A stretch of DNA of 64,000 nucleotides, from the NCBI GenBank assembly GCA_002914805.1, contig JXTB01000068.1:645364-709363 (forward strand). Direction: 5' to 3'. The translations under genes were made by a program, and so were the position numbers. Under the pieces are notes generated by a model, which saw only the letters and a list, made by a program, of their open reading frames with translations, did not search any database and had not been told where the DNA came from. Positions 37,134-47,834 of the stretch are shown here, piece after piece (within the stretch, counting starts at the first letter, position 1; each line of letters starts with the position of its first letter). This stretch comes from Parasponia andersonii (taxonomy: Eukaryota > Streptophyta > Magnoliopsida > Rosales > Cannabaceae).

Positions 37134-39322
37134 ATGACAACCAGGAGCACACATCCCGACGCCGAAGGGAGCTCCCGAGAAGCACGACCAGATCTGGAGC
37201 AAAAGCTGGATCAGATGCTCGCCGCCCTAACGAAAGCAAACCGGAAGGTAGAGATAGCCCACGAGGCCGTCCTAGGTTTAAGGGATGAACTCGCAGAGGT
37301 ACGTAGAGATAACGCCTGCCTCGAAGGGCGGCTGGCGAGCGAAGACAGGACCCAGTGGAGAGAAGATTTTGACGAAGAGGTCCAACAAGAATTCGGAAGT
37401 CAACCGTGAGGAGAAATTCCCGCCCCATCCGGATCGCAGATGCAGGGGGCACGGCAAAGCCAGTCGAGACCCCTCCAAACCAGGGGGACGATGGGCAGAA
37501 GATGTCATGGAAACCCAGGAGGTACACCTCTCGACTGGAAGCAAGAGATGATGGCAGAGTTGGGTAAGAGACTCGGGGCCCATCACAGCCAAACCCCCGA
37601 CGATCCGGTAGAGCAAACTGTGCGAGGGATCAACCGGATAGCCTTCGCCGACTAGATCCAGATGGAGCCCAGGCCGAGGGACTTCACGACCCTGACCTTC
37701 AGGCTGTTCGAGGGGAAAACTAACCCCCTTGATCACATATACCACTTTCAACAGAAGATGGCCTTGGAAATCAGGGACGAGGCCATGACCTGTAAAGTTT
37801 TCTCTACGACCCTGGCGGGACCAGCCCTGCTATAGTTCAGATAGCTGCCGGAGAAATCTATAAACAGGTTCGAAGATTTCTACAAACTTTTCGTAAAGCA
37901 GTACGCAGGTGTCCGGAGACACCAAAAAACCATGCGAAACCTTGACCGGTTGAAGCAGGACGCAGATGAGTCCCCGCTAGAGTACCTGTCACGTTTCCTA
38001 GAGGTGATGTCCCTAGTCTATAACGCCAACTTGGTCCAAGCCGCAGGCTCATTCGTCAGGAGCCTACAGCCAGGATCAATGCTATTGGACCACCTCCTTT
38101 TGAATCTCCCGTACTATATGGCAGACATCCAGGCGAAATCAGAAGGGGTATTCAGGGTACTGGAAAGCCACCAGAAGATGCCCAAGACCTCCGCCGCGAT
38201 AACGATGACGCCGGTATAACCCCCGGCCCCGCAAAGGGTGAAGAGGCCCTCGCCGGACCAAGGGCCGACTCCGAAACAGAAAGCCCCCATTCGAAGCAGT
38301 CAGGAAGGTGGCAAGAGGAGGAAGACGTCCCGTGACCCTCTGTCGAAGTATGAGCTCAACACGCCGATTGACGTGATCTACCTCCAAAACAAGGACAGAG
38401 GCATTTTCAAAGACCTGCCCAAATTTGGCGTCCCTGAGCATATGAAGAACAGGAATAGTTATTGCCAGTTTCACAAAGACTTCGGGCACGACACCATCCA
38501 CTACCGCAACCTTTATGCACAGGTCATGATGGCGATCTATGCCGGTAGGCTAAAACAGTATGTGAAAACCGGCGGAACCCAGCCAATGGAAGACGTCACC
38601 AGGCCTGAAAAAGGGAAGCAGACCCAAGCTTCAGAGTCAGGAGAGCAGACCCTGAGGATAGTGCTGACCATCGTGGGCAGGCCAGAGCCGACCCAGGATC
38701 AAGAGAAGAAGGAAAAATGCCTCAAAAGAATTGAAGGAAGGGTGAAGCGCCTGAGGGGGATGGGCCATTCCGTCAACCATTTGATGTCAGGAGAAAGCCG
38801 CACCTCTACCGCCCCCATCGTTTTCACCCAGTAAGATTTAACTATGGTACGCCTGCCTCACGACAACTCCTTGATGATTAAACTGCAGATCGGCTCCACA
38901 TTGGTCGAAAGGGTTATGGTCGACAGTGGAAACAGCGTCGATATCCTTTTCCTTAGCACATTTGAGAATATGGGCCTAGATCGAAGCGCACTCAGGCCAA
39001 CCTGTCAGCCACTGTTCACTTTCGATAGCACTAAGGTCTGCCCTTGGGTGTCGTAAGCCTGAATGTCTGCACTGTCGAGAGATACTTGGACATGGACTTC
39101 GTTGTCATTGACTGCCAATCCTCCTTCAACGTCATCATGGGAAGGGGATGGATCTATGCCATGCACGGGGTCACTTCCACCCTCTACCAGGTCTTAAGAT
39201 GTCTATCAAAGGACGGTACCTATACGATAGACATCAAGGGAGACTAGGCCTCCGCAAGGAAATGCTTTTTAACCGCCCTGAGGGGAGCCGACGCGAGTGC
39301 AAGTGCCACGATCGGGGACGGA
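37134..39322 (+). pseudogene. Tat copy 2 gag-protease, degenerate
   Basis: Colinear with copy 1 gag-protease. The ATG used in copy 1 corresponds to ATA at 37119, leaving ATG 37134 as the first in-frame start. Stops occur after GSQP, FAD, PALL, FR, MTPV and FTQ, and a frameshift falls near 39050. A further TAG falls after IKGD, where copy 1 keeps a Gln. Gag landmarks (LDHIYHFQQKMA, FVRSLQPGSM), the knuckle CQFHKDFGHDTIHY (last Cys lost) and the protease (MVDSGNSVDILF, IMGRGWIYAMHG) are recognisable. Many lesions are G to A or C to T, as expected from methylcytosine decay. Confidence 0.9.
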
Positions 39323-39325
39323 TAG
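39323..39325 (+). other. TAG CAA TCA between protease and RT, copy 2
   Basis: The same in-frame stop and downstream hexamer as copy 1 at 1058-1060. Flanking nucleotides (GACGGATAGCAATCAAAGGA) are identical in both copies although the elements differ elsewhere. Confidence 0.65.
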
Positions 39326-42300
39326 CAATCAAAGGACCGTCTGCCAGTGTATATGAAGCGAATCGAAGAGGAGTCTGACGGTCTAGAATCCACAATCGAT
39401 GAGCTAGTAGCGGTCCCTTTGAAAGAGGCAAAACCGACGAAGGTGGTTCTAATCGAGGCCTTACTACCCGAGGAGCAAAAGAACGAGATGTTGGGATTCC
39501 TGAGGCGGAATGAGGACGTCTTCGTGTGGTACCATGACGACATACCTGGGATAGACCCCGCATACACGTGCCACTGGCTGAACGTAGACCCCAATTTCCC
39601 TTCAGTCAGGCAGAAACCCCGAAGGTTCGTACCAGAGAAAAACATGGCGATCAATAAGGAGGTGGAGAAGCTGCTGGAGAACGGTCTGATCAGGGAATGC
39701 GTGTACCCACGTTGGGTCTCCAACCTGGTAGTGGTGAAAAAGAACAATGGTGACGACCGTATTTGCATAGACTTCACCAACCTGAACAAGGCCTGCCCGA
39801 AGGATAGCTTCCCCCTGCCAAGAATCGACCAAATGGTAGATGCNNNNNNNNNNNNNNNNNNNNNNNNNNNNNNNNNNNNNNNNNNNNNNNNNNNNNNNNN
39901 NNNNNNNNNNNNNNNNNNNNNNNNNNNNNNNNNNNNNNNNNNNNNNNNNNNNNNNNNNNNNNNNNNNNNNNNNNNNNNNNNNNNNNNNNNNNNNNNNNNN
40001 NNNNNNNNNNNNNNNNNNNNNNNNNNNNNNNNNNNNNNNNNNNNNNNNNNNNNNCTGGTCGGGAAGATAGCCGCTCTCAGCTGATTCGTCTCCAAGATGT
40101 CCGACCGGTGCAAGCCTTTCTTCCAATGCTTGAAGAAAAGCTCTACTGTCGTCTGGGGGGAGGAACAGGATAGGGTACTGACAGATCTCAAGCTGTATTT
40201 GAGTCACCCACATATCCTAGTTTTTCCAGCAGAGGGGGAGCACCTGTACGCCTATTTAGCAGTATCTGAAGTAGCGAACAACGCCAACTATTCATCGAGG
40301 AAGACGGTAAATAGAAACCAGTGTTTTATATAAGCTGCATGCTCCTAGATACCAAGACACAATATAGTGTGGCAGAAAAGCTGGTCCTCATTTTAGTCAA
40401 TGCTAAAAAGAAACTCTGGCAGTACTTTGAGGCACACTCGGTCACCGTGTATACGGATTTCCTTATCCGGCAAATTTGGCCAAGCCAGATCTATTGGGAC
40501 AACTGACCAAGTGGGCCATCGAGCTGGGAATATACAACATTGAGTATCGGCCTTGGTCGGCGAAGAAAGGACAAGTCATAGCGGATTTCTTGGTAGAAAT
40601 CGAATCCTTCGGCGAGCTGCATGACCCGTCTCAGATGTCTCAACTTCGCCCCCCTTCAGCCTAGACGCTCTATACCGACAGATCCAGAATGCCTCAGGGT
40701 CAGGTATCAGGATAGTCCTGCAGACCCCAACGGGTCTCAGACTTGAGAAGGTATTGAGGCTCGGCTTCCAGGCGACTAACAATGAGGCAGAGTACGAGGC
40801 ACTACTGCAAGGCCTTGAGCTGGCACTATACTTCGGAGTGGAGAACATTGCAGTAAAGACCGACTCACAGTTAATCGCAGGTCAGGTCAGGGGAAACTTC
40901 AAAGTTAAAGAACCGAGGTTGCACAGGTACTTTTCCAAGGTAATGGGGGCAAAAGCTCGCTTTGACAATTTTAATATCGAACCGATCCCCAGGGAGATGA
41001 ACCAGAAGGCCGACGAGCTAGCTAAAAGTGCATTAATCGGGGGTACGGCTGGAAGTATAGAAGTTCTCCTAGAAAGCGGGAGCATGGAGGACCCTCTGCA
41101 GACCCCTGTGCACGATGTGTTCGCAATCAGAACTGCTGACGAAGGGTGGATGAAACCCATCACACAGTATTTGACGTTGGGGAACCTGCCCGCAGACCCC
41201 CGAGAAACAAGGTCAGTCAGATTGAAAACTGCCAGGTACTCGATGGTGGGTGAACAACTATACAGGAGATCGACAATGGGTCCGATGCTACGGTTTATGG
41301 GTCCCGTCCAAGCGCAAAAACTGATGGAGGAAATCCACGAGGGAGTATGTGGCAACCACTCTGGCGGACGTAGCCTCGCCCATAAGCCTCTAACGGCCGG
41401 ATACTTTTGGCCATACATGATGGCAGAGGCAGCCTGATTCGTCAAGAAATGTGATAAATGCCAGAGGTTCGCCCCAATGAAACGTCAGCCCGCGGAGATA
41501 CTTCATTCGAACATAACTCCTTGGCCGTTTGCCAAATGGGATCTGGACATCGTCAGAGAGCTCCCTAGAAGTCCAGGGGGAAAGAGGTACGTCCTGCTGG
41601 CCACAGATTACTTCACCAAATGGGTAGAGGCTGAAGCCTACACGACCGTTAATAATGCAGACACGATTAACTTCATCTGGAAGAATATAATCTGTCGATT
41701 CGGGATCCCGAAAGAGATACACGCCGATCATGGCACGCAGTTCCAAAATGCTAAGCTCAAGGAGTTGTGCGAGCTGTATGATATAAGGCTCAGTTTCTCT
41801 TCTGTGAACTACCCTCAGGGGAATGGCAAAGCAGAGGCAATGAATAAAGCCATATTTAGCAACATCAAAAAGAACTTACAAGAGGCTAAAGGCAAGTGGT
41901 TAGAAGAACTGCCGGCCGTTGTGTGGGCCCATCGAACCACAGAGCGGAGGTCTACTGGAAGAACGCCATTCTCCATGGTCTACGGATCAGAGGCTGTGAT
42001 CCCGACCGAGGTCGGCCTCCCGACCCTCCGCTCCAAAGTGGTAAAAGATGCCCCCTTAAATGAACGTCAGTTAAGCTGCAACACAGACCTCCTGGAAGAA
42101 ATGAGAAACATGGCCCTGGACCACCTGGCTTCATACCACCAGCAGGCTAGGTCCTACTACGCGAAAAATGTTAGTTTCTGACGATTTAATGCCGGGGATT
42201 GAGTCCTGAAAGTTAGAACAGGGAATTTCTCGAAACTGGACTCCAATTAGATCGGATCCTATGAGGTGATCAAAGCACTCGACAATGATGCGTATGTCCT

Positions 42301-42372
42301 GAAAGAGCTCAAGACCGGGAAAAACTTGCTGAACACGTGGAACACTCAGCACTTGAAGAAGTATCACATGTA
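39326..42372 (+). pseudogene. Tat copy 2 pol: RT, RNase H, aRNase H, integrase, degenerate
   Basis: Begins QSKDRLPVYMKRIEEESDG and contains RT up to DQMVD, where the sequence gap removes the RT core. It resumes at KIAALS, with a TGA at 40082 where copy 1 has CGA. RNase H remnants (YSVAEKLVLILVNAKKKLWQYF, WAIELGIYNIEYRPW) are split by two frameshifts near 40290 and 40470. The second RNase H is well preserved (ATNNEAEYEALLQGLELA, VKTDSQLI). Integrase has the HHCC finger (NHSGG, KCDKCQRF, with one TGA at 41435), then catalytic Asp in WDLDIV, Asp in HADHGTQF and Glu in NGKAEAMNK. It ends with LNTWNTQHLKKYHM. Not functional. Confidence 0.9.
39844..40054. other. Assembly gap (211 N)
   Basis: A run of N replaces the RT palm. 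By alignment to copy 1 the missing piece should be about 460 bp (copy 1 positions 539-80), so the gap length is probably not the true length. Confidence 0.95.
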
Positions 42373-42399
42373 AGACATATGCATATGATGTAAGACCGT

Positions 42400-42790
42400 G
42401 TGAATGCTTATATTATTGAAAAGCTTAAATCCAAAACAGGTCAAGTTCCCTTTTTGCCGCATGGATTCATCTTTTGGGTTGCTATGGAAAAGGGGTCTGC
42501 CCACAGTGGTAGACCCCACACACTATTCACACGTGAGACCCATGTGAACGCTTATATTATTAAAAAGCTTAATTCCAAAATAGGTCAGGTCTTCTGCCAC
42601 ACGAAAAAGGGTCTGCCCACAGTGGCAGATCCAACGTTTTATTTGCACAGGCAAAAGATCATACCAGGCTGCTACGGAGAAGGGTCCGCCCACAATGGCA
42701 GACCCCACGCCTCAGTTGCGCAGGCAAAAAATCTTACCGGGTTGCCGCAAAAAAGGGTCTTCCACAGTTGCAGACCATACGCACTACCCG
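42400..42790 (+). repeat. Repeated hairpin block after pol
   Basis: Three strong hairpins and one weak one share GGGTCTGCC, a CACAGT-type loop, and GGYAGAYCC. The first (42492-42517) has a 10 bp stem with one G-T pair. The second (42609-42632) has 9 bp, the third (42682-42705) 8 of 9, and the fourth near 42755-42776 is weak. They are embedded in longer degenerate repeats containing TTATATTATTRAAAAGCTTA. Confidence 0.65.
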
Positions 42791-42800
42791 CACAATCAAC

Positions 42801-43704
42801 GATCGTACTATGGGAGTCATGTCGCTCGTCGATGACCCGAGAAAACGTACGAAGAGGAAATAGCTGCGCAACCAAAAACCTGTCAACAGACCTCAAAAAC
42901 GCTCGTACCTATGGGAGTCACGTCACTCGTCGACGACCTGAGAAAATGTACGAAGAGGAAATAGCTGCGCAACCAAAAACTTGCCAACAGACCTCAAAAA
43001 CGCTCGTACTATGGGAGTCACGTCGCTCGTCGACGATCCGAGAAAATGTATGAAGAGGAAATACCTGCGCAACCAAAAACTTGCCAGTAGACCTCAAAAA
43101 CGATCGTACTATGGGAGTCACGTAGCTCATCGACTGAGAAAATGTACGAAAAGGAAACAGCTGCGCAACCAAAAATTTGCCAGCAGACCTCAAAAATGCT
43201 CGTACTATGGGAGTCACGTCACTCGTCGACGACACAAGAAAATGTACGAAGAGGAAACAGCTGTGCAACCAAAAACTTGCCAGTAGACCTCAAAAACGCT
43301 CATACTATGGAAGTCATGTCACTCGTCGACGACCCGAGAAAACATACGAAGAGTGAATATCTGCACAAACAAAAACTTGCCAGAAGGCCTCACAAATGAT
43401 TGTACTATGGGAGTCACATCGCTCGTCGACGACCCGAGAAAACGTACGAAGAGGAAAGAGCTGCGCAACCAAAAACTTGTCAGCAAACCTCAAAAAATGA
43501 TCGTACTATGGGGATCACGTCGCTAGTCGACGACCCGAGAAAACATACGAAGAAAAAGGAGCTACGCGGCCAAAACTTGCCAGCAAACCTCGAAAATGAT
43601 CATACTATGGGAATCACATCGTGCAATAAAACGCTTGCCAATGACCTGGGAAAACGTACTAGGAGAAAAGGGGTGCGCAGCCCAAATGCTTGCCAGCAGA
43701 CTCC
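42801..43704 (+). repeat. ~100 bp tandem array, about nine copies
   Basis: Each unit has TCGTACTATGGGAGTCAC, CTCGTCGACGACC, GAGAAAACGTACGAAGAGGA, CTGCGCAACCAAAAACTTGC and CAGACCTCAAAAA. Unit length is 96-101 bp and the last copy is the most diverged. The array lies between the pol end and the antisense gene. Confidence 0.92.
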
Positions 43705-43822
43705 CTAAGGAATATTTTAGCTACACGAAGAGCTAAAGGAAAGTAGGGTCAGGATCCACCCGTTGGAAGTGGACCCTCCCTAAGGAACATTTTAGCTACA
43801 CGAAGAGCTAAAGGAAAGTAGG
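43701..43822 (+). repeat. Two-copy ~48 bp direct repeat, 73 bp apart
   Basis: CTCCCTAAGGAA followed by ATTTTAGCTACACGAAGAGC and TAAAGGAAAGTAGG occurs at 43701-43748 and 43774-43822. Confidence 0.9.
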
Positions 43823-44453
43823 CTCTACTCAGGAGATGATATATTTGTGCATGGGTAGGATGTGAACGGATTTGGAGTCTACTCGTTGGAAGTAGTCCAG
43901 TACCAGACTAAATGTGAAAACAGAAATTAAGATTAAAAGTCTGTTTATTATGTCCTAAAAATACAAAGCGCACTGTTAATAGTGGTGCGTGCTCATAAGC
44001 CCTACTTACGAGAGGCAGGTCGCGAACGGACTCATAAGGAGATGTCGGAGTGGTAGTGCTCTGTTTGTTCCCAGTAAGAGCCGAGCCCAGGCCTTCTCCT
44101 TTGCAACGACGGGTCCAAACAATGGTCGACCAATCCCTGGAGCTGGTTCCGAGCACGGTCCCATTTGGGGTCGGAGAAGTCCAGCCACATGCGCGGGTCA
44201 AACTCTGCTAAAACAAGTTATAACAGAAGTTATACCTCCTTAAAACCAGATAAGTCAAAGCTTGCACCCCTATCTCCGGAACTAATCTTGGTAGTCATAG
44301 CCCGAGGAGGACTCACTAATAGTCCGAAATCGTGTCCATCCGAGTTGTCCACAATTATTTATACAGACGGCTACAACAAGGCTTAACTTTACCCCGGACG
44401 CGGTCAACAAAGAAAAAGAAAACAGATTAAAGAGAATTGCACTCTTCTTATTA

Positions 44454-44459
44454 TTTATT
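44454..44459 (-). terminator. Candidate poly(A) signal of the antisense gene
   Basis: AATAAA on the minus strand, about 50 bases beyond the antisense stop codon at 44510. Confidence 0.45.
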
Positions 44460-44509
44460 CGGAGGGTTACAACGAAGATCAGCTTTACAAATGTACAAAG
44501 TTAGGGACC

Positions 44510-47494
44510 CTAGTTACCTCCGTCCATGGGAGCGCGGCCAGTCCTGGTGCTTGGACCAGCCCCGGTGGAGGGTGGCGTACCAAGGTCGGATTCATCACTG
44601 GATACAATGACCGTGCCAGACCCCTCACCAGTTGGGACCCTGAGACTAGGCTGACTGCTAGGGGCTTCCGCAGTTTGGTCTGACGGACTGGAAATGGGGA
44701 TAAGCTCTTTGGCACCAGAGGCGGATGTAGAGGGCCCATCCTTTTCTGCTATAAGCATCTTCAGCACGTCAGCTGGGAACGTGATGCTGATCTCATCCCC
44801 AAGCTGCTGCATGTAGTGCTTGATGGAATATTGGTCTCTCTCGATGCCTTTTTGCTCGTCAAACTGGTCCGGCATTACCACCTCAGCGTGGCCTTCGAAC
44901 TCTCTATTCTTCCAGCCAGACCTGTAACTTTCCGCAGAAAGGACGTCCACCTGCCTCTGGTACCTCGTTTTTAGTTTCTCCGCGTCCGCCAGCCTATCCT
45001 TCAGCGCTGCCAACCTGAGCTCCGCTTGCCGCTGTGATAAGTAGACCAAAAAAGTGTTAATGCCGACAAGGTATTCGCTGTGTTTGCGAGACATCTCCAC
45101 ATGAGCACCCATCAGATTTTTGTGATCCAAGAAGAGATATCGATTTACCTCGTTGGACCGGTCAAGTCTGCATTGCAGAGAGTGGGCCTCTAGCTTGGCT
45201 GTCGCCTTGGCTTTCCTCGTTTCCTTGGCATCTTCAACAACCCTGTCACGAGCGATGAAAGCCAGTCCCATCTCTGCCTCCGCACTCTGCAACTCTTGCT
45301 CCTTGACCCTTAGCTCGTTCTGAGCCAATCTGGCGGCCTCGGATTGAGCAAGTTTATCGGCCTCTGCCTCGACCAGTCTCACAGCCAGCTCCTCCCGCCT
45401 GGTCCTCTCGACACTCAGAGCGTGAGCCATTGCGCTGCTGACCCTCGCCTCCTCGAGGCTCCAATATAAATCGAAGTCAGACCTCAATTCAGCGAGGGCG
45501 GCCGAGCGCACACGAGAGGAGTAGAAAGATCGGATGGCGGCCAGCTGCAAGTTAAACAAAAAAGAGGGGTCAGCATTTAGCAAGGATGCTGAAAAAGAGA
45601 GAAGCAACCGAATAGACCAAAACTGTGCAAAGGTACGGCTGGTGACAAGCTCAACATTCTCCAAAGAGAGTGCCTCCAGCTCCAGCTCTGCAGCTAGACC
45701 CTCTCTCTGGGCGTTGCCCGCGCTTGGGGAACACGACCCCGCCCCGCTAGCCATGAGGGCACCCTCTCCACCAGCCGGGCATGCCCCCGAAGCAGTGGCG
45801 GCAGGGACGGAGGAAAGCTCGGTGCCATCAGGAGCACCATCGGCCACAGCGGGAGGTGGTACATCTCCTCTGGGCAGGCCGCTGCGCACCGACCTTCTTC
45901 TCCTTAGAAGGGTCAGCGTGGCCCCGTCGTCATTGCTATCAAATGAGGGGGCAACCCTGCCCCTCTTTTCCACCCAGCCCTCTTCTTCGTTAGATGAGCC
46001 GACCTCGTATCGCCGCTTTATTGGGACCGGGGGAAGGGAAGATAGTCAAGACTTCAACCTCGGAGCCCCCCCACTGAGCTCGGCGATCTCTCCACCGAGG
46101 TAAATAGCACTCGATTTCGAACCGGAGTCAGGGGTGGACGAGGTTGGTGCAACAGACCGCCCAGCCAGACTCAGCGGCTTCTCCTCGCTATGTACGGTCT
46201 GTGTGGCAGATGTTCCCCCGGATGGAGGTCCACCTGCATCGAAAAGGGGGACCGCAGGCACTTCATCTCCTGAGAGTACCGCGAGATGCCGGCCAGCGGG
46301 TGCCTTGGGGCGAGCCTTATATCTTGCGGCTCCCCCCTTGACAGGGGAGGGGTCAGCCGATAGGCCCGTCTCAGAACCTGCAAAGAACAAGTAACATGTT
46401 TAAGTCACGGCCATAATCCGACCCACGAAGCTTAAGGATGCGAAAATAAACCCACTCTTAGCCCTCTTGGGGGCGGCGGCTTCCTCCCTGTGGAGCCTGA
46501 CGCACTCCTCGGCCACAAGCCTCACGGCCTCCTCGAACTCGTGGCTAGACGGCACCACCAGGTCATTAGAGCCCGCCAATTAGCTTAGAGCCATAACCTG
46601 CTGACCCACCATGGTGATTCGGTCATGCTCGTCCCGGCGGAATCGGTTCAGGGTAGAGGCATCAAGTCGGCTCCGCATGTGCTTTGTGATGACCCAGGTA
46701 TCCAGAGGGAATGGAAGGTATGAAACCGTCATGGGCATCATGTTTATCACCAGGGAGTTGAGGACGGCCTGGATGTGCTGGCAGTCCCTGGGAGATCCGA
46801 AGATGACGATCCCCTCCAGGTCTTTGAGCCGTCCCGCTGACAAATGCGGCTCGAACCTACTCTCTTCTGCCGAGGCTGCACAAGACAAAATAACGTGAGC
46901 AATAAGAGACGAGGAGAACACAGACCCGAAAATCACGACCTAGCACTTACTCTGCAGGAAAGCTGAGGGAACTTGGAAGTGCTCGCCATTCACCCAAGGG
47001 GAGCACCATGCCCCTCTAACGGCGTATAGCCTAGCGTGGGAGTTCCATTGCTTGTCTGACCTCGGCAAGCCCCAGAAGATATGACGTCCTGGTAGCAGTT
47101 GGAGGTAAAATATAGGGTAGGAACTATTCTTAGGGATGAGGGTGAGTTTGTAAGCATAAAAGACCACATCCAGGTCGATATGTAGATTATAGAGAACTGA
47201 CAGAGTGGAAAGCCCCATCAGAATCATGACCCCGTTTGCATTTAATTGCATCGGATGGATCCCCGTCAAAGCGAAGAATTGGTGGATCAGAGGAGGAAGG
47301 GGGAATCGCAGCCATTCCAGATGTTTTCTGCCCAAGATGATAAAGCCTTCGGGGGCAGAGGGATGAAGATACTAATCCATAGGGCCCTCGACCTTTTGCA
47401 GCGTCACTCTACTGGGGTGGCAGAGCTGTCTCCTTAGTGAATCCAACTCTGAATCTACGACATGGCGCAATTCCTGATCTTGACCTGAAGCCAT
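44510..47494 (-). pseudogene. Antisense spliced gene of the Tat element (gypsy-type 'transposase' domain plus coiled coil)
   Basis: Reading leftward, ATG 47494 begins MASGQDQELRHVVDS. Exon 1 (47494-46951) carries LEWLRFPLPPLIHQFF, MQLNANGVMILMG and IFWGLPRSDKQW, resembling the plant 'putative gypsy type transposon' domain. Exon 2 (46875-46456) and exon 3 (from 46377) join in phase via GTAAGT/TGCAG and GTGGGT/TGCAG sites. A fourth intron (about 45636-45545) has a good acceptor but a phase mismatch with its donor, so it is uncertain. The C-terminal half is a long Ala/Glu/Arg-rich coiled coil, then a Ser/Pro-rich tail. In-frame stops at 47372-47374, 46580-46582 and 46046-46048 inactivate it. Its role in related elements is unknown; no enzymatic residues are evident. 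Confidence 0.8.
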
Positions 47495-47614
47495 TGTTCT
47501 GGATACGATTGAAAGAATAAAAGTCTCTAAAAAGGAAGAAATCGAAAACCCTAGGATTTATGAGGCTAGAATGATTGAAGATTTTAGTAAAGAGGCACAT
47601 GAGTGTAATTGCGG

Positions 47615-47622
47615 CTTTTATA
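47615..47622 (-). promoter_or_regulatory. TATA box of the antisense gene
   Basis: The minus strand reads TATAAAAG, 121 bases upstream of ATG 47494 and inside the element. This suggests an internal promoter independent of the LTR. Confidence 0.6.
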
Positions 47623-47813
47623 AAGGGGGAGCTGAAGAGTTTTTCTGGAAAAGCGGAGAGCTAAGGAGACCGAACAGTCAAAACTTTGAAATTCAAACAG
47701 ATTTGGTGACATAGGATGGCGTGCCTCCGCCTCGGCAGGGGGAGAGCCACGTGCATCCCCCAGATTGGAGGAACGGATAAACGATTTCCCCACTTGACGG
47801 ATACGAATCCATC

Positions 47814-47833
47814 AAGTAGGGAAATAGGGGTAG
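47814..47833 (+). other. Polypurine tract
   Basis: AAGTAGGGAAATAGGGGTAG lies immediately before the 3' LTR and is purine-rich. It is the expected primer site for plus-strand DNA. Confidence 0.7.
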
Positions 47834-47834
47834 T

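Noticed and set aside
42801..43704. CRISPR-like array
   Set aside because: Units are continuous tandem repeats without unique spacers and lie in a eukaryotic retrotransposon.
42400..43708. Open frames across the hairpin and tandem-repeat regions
   Set aside because: They are periodic translations of the ~100 bp repeat and have no family match or conserved frame.
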